From NCBI GenBank assembly GCA_022564085.1, contig JADFMC010000071.1, positions 1 through 8,598 of the forward strand: a stretch of DNA of 8,598 nucleotides, read 5' to 3'. The position numbers and the translations under genes are program-made. The notes below the pieces were generated by a model that did no database searches, was not told the DNA's origin, and was given only the letters and a program-made list of their open reading frames with translations. This stretch comes from Fidelibacterota bacterium (GTDB taxonomy: Bacteria > Fidelibacterota > Marinisomatia > SCGC-AAA003-L08 > TS1B11). Of this stretch, positions 1-5,393 are shown piece by piece; the stretch's first letter is position 1, and each line of letters begins with the position of its first letter.

Positions 1-581
1 GTCTCACCGGTCTGCCCCTGGGCCTGGCCCCGGCGGATATCCACCTCCATGACACCTACTATGTCATCGCTCATTTCCATTACATGGTGGCGCCGGGTAC
101 CATCTTTGCCCTGTTTGCCGGCATATACCACTGGTTTCCCAAGATCACCGGCAGGCGGATGAACGAGACCCTGGGGAAGATCCATTTCTGGGGATCGTTC
201 GTATGCATGAACGGCATATTCATGCCCATGTTCGCCCAGGGAATGGCCGGCATATCCCGCCGCCTCTGGGATGGGGGGATCTCGTATCAGTTCGCCCAGG
301 ATGCCGGTGTGCTCTGGTCTAATGAGTTGATATCCATCTCAGCCTGGGTGCTGTTCCTGTTCCAGATCCCATTCGTATACAATCTCATCAGGAGCATCAA
401 GGGGGGCGAGGTAGTGGACGATAATCCGTGGGAGGCCACCACCCTGGAGTGGGCCGCGCCCTCCCCGCCGCCCCATGGCAATTTCACCCAGGTGCTCACA
501 GTATATCGCCCGGCCTACGAGTACAGTGTACCCGGCGCCGATAAGGACTTTTTACCACAACATCAGCCAGAGGAGGGATAG
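1..581 (+). CDS. ctaD: Cytochrome c oxidase subunit I, 3' part (5' end outside window)
   Basis: This is the C-terminal 192 codons of haem-copper oxidase subunit I, the catalytic O2-reducing, proton-pumping membrane subunit. The reading frame is set at base 3 and ends with TAG at 579-581. The diagnostic segment HDTYYVIAHFHY (bases 48-83) holds the His-Asp pair that in A-type oxidases helps bind the Mg site, then the haem a3 axial His (72-74) and a haem a axial His (78-80). Further on, GMAGISRRLWDGG carries the paired arginines that contact haem propionates. Hydrophobic segments after the AHFH motif match the last helices (about X-XII), and the NPWEATTLEW tail is typical of bacterial subunit I. 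The CuB and proton-channel residues of the N-terminal part lie upstream and cannot be checked. Subunit III follows 6 bases later, so the two are surely co-transcribed. Identification is very secure. Confidence 0.98.
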   Translation, partial: LTGLPLGLAPADIHLHDTYYVIAHFHYMVAPGTIFALFAGIYHWFPKITGRRMNETLGKIHFWGSFVCMNGIFMPMFAQGMAGISRRLWDGGISYQFAQDAGVLWSNELISISAWVLFLFQIPFVYNLIRSIKGGEVVDDNPWEATTLEWAAPSPPPHGNFTQVLTVYRPAYEYSVPGADKDFLPQHQPEEG

Positions 582-587
582 GCGTCC

Positions 588-1181
588 GTGGAAACCATCC
601 CCTACACCGTTACACCTCGTGAAGATACCGGGCTGATCAACGCCAAGCTGGGCATCTGGCTGTTCCTGGCATCGGAAGTGATGCTGTTCGGCGGGTTGTT
701 CTCAGCTTACATTTTCCTGCGGCTGGGGGCGGTCAGCTGGCCGGAAGGTTCCTCGATCCTTAATGTCCCCATCGGGACCTTCAATACCCTGGTGCTCATC
801 GGCTCCAGCGTGACCATGGTCCTCTCCTGGGCCGCCCTGGCAGAGCAAAGGTTCGACCGTTTCCGCCTCTACCTGGGACTGACAATGCTGCTGTCGTTGC
901 TCTTCCTGGTTGTGAAGGGCTTTGAGTATAGTGAGAAATTCTCTCACCATCTGTATCCCTCCTCCAGCTCGTTCATGGCCATCTATTTCACCCTCACCGG
1001 TCTGCACGCCCTGCACATCATCGGTGGGCTGGTGGTCAACGGTTACCTGTGGGGGCCGGGCAGCAAGATGTGGGCCAGCGACCCGGAGCGCTTCACCAAC
1101 CGGGTGGAGATCGCCGGGCTCTATTGGCACTTCGTCGACCTGGTCTGGATTTTCCTCTTCCCGGTACTTTACCTGCTGTAG
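588..1181 (+). CDS. ctaE: Cytochrome c oxidase subunit III
   Basis: A 197-residue integral membrane protein, non-catalytic core subunit III of an A-type oxidase, which stabilises subunit I and its proton uptake. About five transmembrane helices are visible (roughly residues 20-44, 63-84, 94-112, 127-153, 176-196), so this is the short bacterial form lacking the first two helices of the seven-helix mitochondrial protein. Family marks are SEVMLFGGLFSAY with the conserved Glu30, the GLHALHIIGG segment (His140, His143), and YWHFVDLVWIFLFPVLYL at the C-terminus. The start is GTG: the next in-frame Met lies inside the first helix, and AGGAGG at 571-576, overlapping the end of ctaD, sits 11 bases upstream. 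Subunit IV begins 8 bases after its stop. High certainty. Confidence 0.97.
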   Translation: METIPYTVTPREDTGLINAKLGIWLFLASEVMLFGGLFSAYIFLRLGAVSWPEGSSILNVPIGTFNTLVLIGSSVTMVLSWAALAEQRFDRFRLYLGLTMLLSLLFLVVKGFEYSEKFSHHLYPSSSSFMAIYFTLTGLHALHIIGGLVVNGYLWGPGSKMWASDPERFTNRVEIAGLYWHFVDLVWIFLFPVLYLL

Positions 1182-1189
1182 GAGTGGCC

Positions 1190-1501
1190 ATGAGTAGTGC
1201 ATCCTCGGATCCCGGTACACACACCAGAACCTATCTGACGGTCTTTGGCGCCCTGGCGATCCTCACGGTAGTTACCGTGACCGTCGGCTATATGAGTCTG
1301 CCGGTGGGAGCTGCCATCGTCGTAGCCCTGTCCATCGCCAGCCTTAAAGGCGCCCTGGTAGCCAGTTTCTTCATGCACCTAATTTCGGAACAGAAACCGA
1401 TCTTGTGGCTCCTGCTGCTGACCCTGGGCCTGCTGCTGGTGCTGATTTTCATTCTCATAATTGCGTTTTACGATCACGCCGGGACTATCATTGTCACTTA
1501 A
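1190..1501 (+). CDS. ctaF: Cytochrome c oxidase subunit IV (prokaryotic type)
   Basis: A 103-residue membrane protein of the bacterial COX4 family, a small accessory subunit of A-type oxidases. Three helices are seen at about residues 14-34, 38-63 and 70-94. The signature SLKGALVASFFMHL (51-64), a Lys followed by a FMHL helix end, is the family hallmark. The frame is open upstream into ctaE, but the start ATG at 1190 is chosen because MSSASSDPG gives the normal short hydrophilic N-terminus and GGAG overlaps the ctaE stop at a normal spacing. Its 3' end overlaps the likely TTG start of the next small gene by 11 bases, suggesting translational coupling. The family role is structural; no catalytic residues are expected. 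Confidence 0.93.
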   Translation: MSSASSDPGTHTRTYLTVFGALAILTVVTVTVGYMSLPVGAAIVVALSIASLKGALVASFFMHLISEQKPILWLLLLTLGLLLVLIFILIIAFYDHAGTIIVT

Positions 1502-1691
1502 GCATTTTCATATATTTTTCATCGTGGTCTCCACGCTGGTGCTATTTGGGTTAGGAGTATGGGGACTGAATGGCTATTTCAAGCATGATGCTAACGGGAG
1601 CAACCTAATTATAGCGCTTATCGCATTCGTAGTAGGTGCAGTTTTGATCGTCTACGGCATCAAGGTGTTCCAAAAACTCAAGGCCTTGTGA
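1491..1691 (+). CDS. Small two-helix membrane protein in the oxidase operon, function unknown
   Basis: A predicted 66-residue protein made almost entirely of two hydrophobic helices (about residues 7-29 and 38-60) joined by a short polar turn with KHDANGSN and ending in a basic tail. An ATG start at 1461 would also be open, but it would place 41 bases inside ctaF and add a short sequence read from ctaF's own coding bases. TTG at 1491, with GGGA at 1481-1484 upstream, gives an N-terminus MSLKHFHIFFIVVS that runs straight into the first helix, and I prefer it. The gene sits 7 bases before the CxxC protein gene. I cannot assign a family. Position and size suggest a small accessory subunit or assembly helper of the oxidase, which is inference from context only. 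Confidence 0.75.
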   Translation: MSLKHFHIFFIVVSTLVLFGLGVWGLNGYFKHDANGSNLIIALIAFVVGAVLIVYGIKVFQKLKAL

Positions 1692-1698
1692 GGAACTT

Positions 1699-1959
1699 AT
1701 GAGGATAGTATCCACCATAGTGCAGATTGGGTCAATGGCGCTGGCGGTGGCCTTGGTTACGGCGCCTAGCGTGGCCCGGGCCTGTGCGACCTGTTTCGGT
1801 GCGGCTGATGATCCTACCAGCAAGGCTATACTCTACGCCGTATTCGGCCTGGTGGGCGTCACCAGCGGCGTTCTGGGCGGATTCGCCACCTTCTTTGTCT
1901 ATCTCGCAAAGAAAGCGCGTGCCGCGCAGGCCAAGGATAATCAGCCGGCAGCGCAGTGA
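1699..1959 (+). CDS. Small secreted/membrane CxxC protein next to oxidase subunit II
   Basis: An 86-residue protein. Residues 1-28 look like a Sec signal peptide ending Ala-Arg-Ala, and the mature protein would begin directly with CATC (Cys29, Cys32). A short linker with AADDPTSK follows, then one transmembrane helix (about 43-70) and a basic, Ala/Gln-rich tail. The expected topology puts the CxxC pair on the outer face of the membrane, where CuA is assembled. No His follows the second Cys, so this is not a haem-binding CxxCH site; thiol redox or metal binding are the options. The cleavage region lacks a good lipobox. ATG 1699 has AGGAA four bases upstream. It lies 22 bases before ctaC. I know of small proteins of this kind near coxB in several uncultured phyla but no established function. 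Confidence 0.85.
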   Translation: MRIVSTIVQIGSMALAVALVTAPSVARACATCFGAADDPTSKAILYAVFGLVGVTSGVLGGFATFFVYLAKKARAAQAKDNQPAAQ

Positions 1960-1981
1960 CCCGAGGGGAGGAATAAAGTAG

Positions 1982-2746
1982 ATGGAACAGTTCCTGGGTC
2001 TGCCGCCTTTGGCTTCGGTGCATGGGGCCGAGATCGATAATTTGATCAGTCTGATCCATTGGCTGATGTTGATCCTGTTTGTCGGTTGGGGGATTTATTT
2101 TATCTACGCCCTGATCCGTTTCCGGGCCCCAAGGCAGCCCAAAGCCGATTACGGGGGGGTGAAAGGCCATTTCTCCAGCTATATCGAAGTCGGTGTGGCT
2201 ATTTTTGAGGGGGTCCTGCTGTTGGGCTTTGCGTTCCCCATCTGGGGTATGGTGAAGTACGAGATTCCCAGTGAGAGCGAGTCTACCGTGGTGCGGGTGG
2301 TGAGCGAGCAGTTTGTCTGGAACATCCACTATCCGGGGGCCGACGGCATCTTCGGCCGCACATCCATCGACCTGGTGGACAGCGAGACCAATCCCCTGGG
2401 GCTGGACTACGATGATCCCTATGCCAAGGATGACATCACTACCATCAACCAGCTGCACCTGCCGGTTGATAAGCCCGTCATCATCCACCTGTCGGCCAAG
2501 GACGTGATCCACAGCTTCTTCCTGCCGGTCATGCGAGTCAAGCAGGACGCCATTCCCGGTATGACCATCCCCGTGTGGTTCATCCCCAACCGCACCGGGG
2601 AGTCGGAGATCGCCTGCTCCCAGCTGTGCGGCCTGGGCCACTATCGCATGCGCGGCTTCCTCACGGTGGAAACCCAGGAGGAGTACGACGGCTGGCTGGC
2701 GGAACAGGCCGCCCTCCTGGAGGATGAAGAGGATGGTTGGTGGTAG
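1982..2746 (+). CDS. ctaC: Cytochrome c oxidase subunit II (CuA subunit)
   Basis: A 254-residue subunit that receives electrons from cytochrome c through the binuclear CuA centre. Two helices (about residues 22-46 and 68-90) anchor an outer cupredoxin domain. The second begins with Ile-Glu69-Val, matching the Glu at the K-channel entrance in A-type enzymes. The domain contains SEQFVWNIHYPG (108-119), the electron-entry aromatic region. CuA ligands are His177 (in AKDVIHSFFLP) and Cys212, Gln214 (backbone), Cys216, His220, Met223 in CSQLCGLGHYRM. The usual Glu between the cysteines is Gln. The C-terminus stops after a short acidic tail ending DGWW, with no fused cytochrome c domain, so electrons must come from a separate cytochrome. 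An in-frame TAG directly precedes ATG 1982, and GGAGG at 1967-1971 supports this start. Unusually, this gene follows subunits I, III and IV rather than leading the operon. Confidence 0.97.
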   Translation: MEQFLGLPPLASVHGAEIDNLISLIHWLMLILFVGWGIYFIYALIRFRAPRQPKADYGGVKGHFSSYIEVGVAIFEGVLLLGFAFPIWGMVKYEIPSESESTVVRVVSEQFVWNIHYPGADGIFGRTSIDLVDSETNPLGLDYDDPYAKDDITTINQLHLPVDKPVIIHLSAKDVIHSFFLPVMRVKQDAIPGMTIPVWFIPNRTGESEIACSQLCGLGHYRMRGFLTVETQEEYDGWLAEQAALLEDEEDGWW

Positions 2747-2825
2747 GCGCTGACGGCCGGTGGCTTAAATTAGCCTCCAATCTTTGGAAACGAATCGGGT
2801 TTAAGGGAATCATCGCGGAGACAAG

Positions 2826-3434
2826 ATGAAGTTGGCAAAAATTCTGCCGGCATACGGCTTCTACATTTTCCTGGGCATCATGGTGGCCAACGTGGCCATC
2901 GTTGCCGCAGTATTCAGCCACCGGTCGGAAGCAGCGGTTCCGTTACCGGTACTGGGTCAACTCCCCGATTTTAACCTGGTCAATCAGCAGGGCCAGGCAG
3001 TGGGCCTGACGACCCTGGAGGGCCAAATATGGGTAGCCGATTTCATCTTCACCACCTGCGCCGGTCCCTGTCCCATTATGAGCCGGAAGATGGCTGCCCT
3101 ACAGCGGAAGTTTATGCACCAGCCACAACTGCACCTGGTGTCATTCAGCGTCAATCCGGAATACGATACACCGGCAGTGCTGGCGCAATACGCGGAGCGC
3201 TATGGCGCTCAAGACGATCGCTGGACATTCTTGACCGGCTCCATAGAAGAGATTCACCGCCTGGCGGCCGAGGGATTCAAAATGGGGTCTATAGAGACAC
3301 CCGTGAACCACAGCACCTATTTCGCGCTGGTAGACGGCCAGGGGCGACTGCGCGGTTATTACAATAGCGAAGACGAACCAGCCATCAACACATTGATTGA
3401 CGATATTGAGGGCTTGCTAGTTTCGCAGAGATGA
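2826..3434 (+). CDS. SCO1/SenC/PrrC-type copper chaperone
   Basis: A 202-residue membrane-anchored thioredoxin-fold protein that delivers copper to, or reduces the cysteines of, the CuA site of subunit II. An N-terminal anchor (about residues 9-31) is followed by an outer domain with the SCO copper site: CAGPC (Cys78, Cys82) and His162 in VNHSTYFALVDGQGR, the normal three-ligand set. GQIWVADFIFTTC leading into the CxxxC loop is typical of the family. ATG 2826 has GGAG at 2817-2820. A 79-base gap separates it from ctaC, the longest in the window, with no convincing promoter or terminator. Its last four bases ATGA overlap the start of the DUF420 gene, so those two are translationally coupled. 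High certainty for family; copper delivery versus thiol reduction cannot be decided from sequence. Confidence 0.96.
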   Translation: MKLAKILPAYGFYIFLGIMVANVAIVAAVFSHRSEAAVPLPVLGQLPDFNLVNQQGQAVGLTTLEGQIWVADFIFTTCAGPCPIMSRKMAALQRKFMHQPQLHLVSFSVNPEYDTPAVLAQYAERYGAQDDRWTFLTGSIEEIHRLAAEGFKMGSIETPVNHSTYFALVDGQGRLRGYYNSEDEPAINTLIDDIEGLLVSQR

Positions 3435-3853
3435 CTGTTTCGTCCTTACCACTGCTTAATGCCTCACTGAACGGCCTGTGCGCCGCTCTACTGGCAACCG
3501 CTTACTATTTCATCCGCCACAAGCAAATCAACCGGCATCGAAATACGATGCTGGCGGCAGTTGCGGTCTCGGTAGTATTCTTGTTTTCCTACATCACCTA
3601 CCATTATATCGTCGGCGTCACTACCTTCCCAGGCCAGGGGCCGGTCCGGGGGCTTTATTTCACGGTGCTGCTCACTCATACGGTTCTGGCCGTCTCAAAT
3701 GTGCCGTTGGTGATCATTACGCTACGGGCCGGTCTTGGGGGTCGATATCGCCGGCACCGGAAAATAGCCCGCTGGACGCTGCCAATTTGGTTCTACATCT
3801 CTGTAACCGGGGTGCTGATCTATCTTATGCTTTACCAAATTGACTATAGTTAA
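3431..3853 (+). CDS. DUF420 membrane protein (YozB/CtaM-like), oxidase maturation
   Basis: A 140-residue protein with four hydrophobic helices (about residues 9-29, 40-61, 74-98, 117-136), matching the DUF420 family in length and layout. Conserved-looking membrane-edge residues include His36, His58 in YITYHYI, His83 in LLTHTVLAV and His109 in RYRRHRKIARWTLPIW; these could bind haem or metal. Members such as CtaM/YozB of Firmicutes are needed for activity of haem A-containing oxidases, though their exact chemistry is not settled to my knowledge. The start ATG overlaps the SCO stop (ATGA at 3431-3434), a classic coupling arrangement that fits a shared role in building the oxidase. A 43-55 base gap follows, depending on the start of the HEAT gene. 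Confidence 0.93.
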   Translation: MTVSSLPLLNASLNGLCAALLATAYYFIRHKQINRHRNTMLAAVAVSVVFLFSYITYHYIVGVTTFPGQGPVRGLYFTVLLTHTVLAVSNVPLVIITLRAGLGGRYRRHRKIARWTLPIWFYISVTGVLIYLMLYQIDYS

Positions 3854-3908
3854 TTCTGAAACTGTCCTTTCCATACAGTACTGATCTTGGATTAAATTGA
3901 CCTACACG

Positions 3909-4769
3909 ATGAGTGACCAGATTCCACAGGAGGAGACAGCTTGGCATCGCTATAGGGTCGCAATCTATTCCCTGGTGGTGGTCCCTTACCTGATCGCCTT
4001 CTTTGGAGTAGTGGTATTCACCGGCATGCGACTGATTGTCGGTGCCCCCCCTTCCATCCACTCCGCTATGGATTCCATTTCCCGGGGATCGGAGACTGAG
4101 CGCTGGCAGTCGGCGCTGGACATGATCAGTCTTCTTAGGCGGCATGCCGGGGAACAGTTGGACCAGGGTTTTGTCGACCAGTTAAGCTTTGAATACAATC
4201 GCGCGGCCGGGGAAAGAAAATCTTTTCTGCGCACCTACCTGGCCCTGGCCATGGGATTGACCAGGGACCCTCGTTTCGAGCCGCTTCTTTTGGAGGGCAT
4301 CAACGACGAAGATGAGCCCAATCGCATGGCGGCCATCAAGGCGCTGGGGCTGGTAGGATCCGCCGCTGCCGAGGAATCCATACTGCAGTTGCTGAAAAAT
4401 GAGGAGACGGTGATCGTGTTGGAATCCGTGGTGGCCTTAGGCCGTATCGGCCGGGCTAGCGCTGTACCGGCGCTGCTCCCGCTCCTGGATCATTCTGAGC
4501 CCAACATCCGCTGGGACACAGCCATATCACTGGCTAAACTTGGGGACCGGACGGGGCTGCCGATTATCAACCAGCTGCTCAGCCACGAATACTTCAATCA
4601 GTTTCCTCAGGTCGATATTAATGAGCAGGAAAAAGCCGTCCTGGTGGCCATCGAACTGGCCGTTCAACTGCGCGACCCCATATTCGAGGACAATTTAATT
4701 GTGCTTTCCAGGTCGGATGAGAACCTCACCATCGCCAACGCCGCTCTGCTGGCCTTGAAGGAATTTTAG
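3909..4769 (+). CDS. Membrane-anchored HEAT-repeat protein between oxidase and Rieske/cyt b genes
   Basis: A 286-residue protein with one N-terminal transmembrane helix (about residues 18-43) and an alpha-helical solenoid behind it. At least three HEAT/PBS-like repeats of about 31 residues are readable: RFEPLLLEGINDEDEPNRMA (from about 122), EESILQLLKNEETVIVLESV (from about 155) and VPALLPLLDHSEPNIRWDTA (from about 186), each ending in an ALGxxG-type helix. A fourth, more divergent repeat follows. HEAT solenoids bind other proteins and are not enzymes. Basic residues before the helix (HRYR) suggest N-inside, with the repeats outside the membrane. Start choice is uncertain: ATG 3909 gives MSDQIPQEE but lacks a Shine-Dalgarno; in-frame TTG 3897 has GGA five bases upstream and adds four residues. 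Position between two complexes suggests an assembly or scaffolding role, which is inference. Confidence 0.88.
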   Translation: MSDQIPQEETAWHRYRVAIYSLVVVPYLIAFFGVVVFTGMRLIVGAPPSIHSAMDSISRGSETERWQSALDMISLLRRHAGEQLDQGFVDQLSFEYNRAAGERKSFLRTYLALAMGLTRDPRFEPLLLEGINDEDEPNRMAAIKALGLVGSAAAEESILQLLKNEETVIVLESVVALGRIGRASAVPALLPLLDHSEPNIRWDTAISLAKLGDRTGLPIINQLLSHEYFNQFPQVDINEQEKAVLVAIELAVQLRDPIFEDNLIVLSRSDENLTIANAALLALKEF

Positions 4770-4820
4770 ATATTATAATCGCTATGATTGGCACCATCAG
4801 GTAATATAACGGGTAACGCC

Positions 4821-5378
4821 ATGACTGATGCCTCAGCCACACCCACTCCCAGCGAAGCGCCGGCGCAGGAACCGGAGCAGGACTCCGCCGAGCCCATTGA
4901 GCGCAAAAGTTTTTTGTCCTGGCTCTCCGTCGGCTGGATAGCCTTTGCCGCAGCCACGGGCGGTTTCTTTACTATGATGGGCCGGTTCATGTTTCCCAAC
5001 GTACTGTTTGAGCCTCCACAAAGTTTCACCATAGGCTTTCCGGATGATTTTCAGATCGGGGTGGTGGATGAGAGGTTCAAGGACTCCAGAGGGATCTGGG
5101 TTGTGCGCAGTTATGATGGGCTCTATGCTCTTTCAACAGTCTGCACCCATCTGGGGTGTACCCCCAATTGGCTGATAACCGACAACAAATTTAAATGCCC
5201 CTGCCACGGCAGCGGTTTCCGTAAATCGGGGATCAACTTCGAAGGACCCGCTCCCCGGCCGTTGGAACGATACAAGGTTACCCTGACTGAAGACGGCCAG
5301 GTATTCGTGGATAAATCGGTGAAATTCCAGTATGAGAAGGGGCAATGGGACCTACCAGGGGCCATACTAAAAGTTTGA
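4821..5378 (+). CDS. qcrA: Rieske [2Fe-2S] protein of the quinol:cytochrome c reductase
   Basis: A 185-residue Rieske protein that takes the first electron from quinol at the Qo site. Residues 1-27 form a Pro/Ala/Glu-rich cytoplasmic tail. IERKSFLSW (26-34) then precedes a transmembrane anchor (about 34-54) and resembles a Tat signal with Arg-Lys instead of Arg-Arg. The cluster domain has box 1 CTHLGC (108-113) and box 2 CPCHGSGF (126-133): Cys108, His110, Cys126 and His129 are the ligands, and Cys113 with Cys128 form the stabilising disulfide. Residue 133 is Phe where bovine-type proteins have the Tyr that raises the potential. GPAPRPLERYKV is the usual closing loop. ATG 4821, with GGGT seven bases before, is preferred to in-frame TTG 4788, which would add 11 residues with no binding site. 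The cytochrome b gene starts 15 bases after its stop. Confidence 0.96.
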   Translation: MTDASATPTPSEAPAQEPEQDSAEPIERKSFLSWLSVGWIAFAAATGGFFTMMGRFMFPNVLFEPPQSFTIGFPDDFQIGVVDERFKDSRGIWVVRSYDGLYALSTVCTHLGCTPNWLITDNKFKCPCHGSGFRKSGINFEGPAPRPLERYKVTLTEDGQVFVDKSVKFQYEKGQWDLPGAILKV

Positions 5379-5380
5379 TG

Positions 5381-5386
5381 AGGAGG
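5381..5386 (+). promoter_or_regulatory. Shine-Dalgarno deciding the cytochrome b start
   Basis: A perfect AGGAGG lies in the short gap after the Rieske stop, seven bases before ATG 5394. An in-frame TTG at 5388 would leave only one base of spacing, so this site decides in favour of ATG 5394. It is among the strongest ribosome binding sites in the window. Confidence 0.8.
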
Positions 5387-5393
5387 TTTGATA

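Noticed and set aside
702..1220. Long minus-strand open frame opposite subunit III
   Set aside because: It is antisense to a certain gene, is rich in Gln, Glu and Pro as expected of a shadow frame, and resembles no family.
1788..1797. CATC of the small protein as a haem c site
   Set aside because: The residue after the second Cys is Phe, not His, so it cannot be a standard CxxCH haem attachment site.
1859..2641. 260-codon minus-strand open frame opposite ctaC
   Set aside because: It covers the conserved CuA subunit gene on the other strand; its Asp/His/Gln-rich product reads like a mirror of ctaC codon use, with no recognisable domain.
2747..2825. 79-base gap before the SCO gene as a promoter or operon boundary
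   Set aside because: A TTGGAA at 2784-2789 has no acceptable -10 at the right distance, and the GGCT/AGCC pair at 2763-2776 is too short for a terminator. I see nothing definable beyond the GGAG ribosome site.
3861..3879. Inverted repeat ACTGT/ACAGT after the DUF420 stop, a possible terminator or operator
   Set aside because: The stem is only five base pairs with a nine-base loop and no T-run follows, so it is too weak to call.
4774..4779. Perfect TATAAT between the HEAT gene and the Rieske gene, a possible -10 box
   Set aside because: The only -35-like hexamer (TTGAAG, 4755-4760) is 13 bases away, too close for a normal sigma-70 promoter, there is no extended -10 TG, and such AT-rich hexamers are common in gaps. 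Transcript start mapping would be needed.
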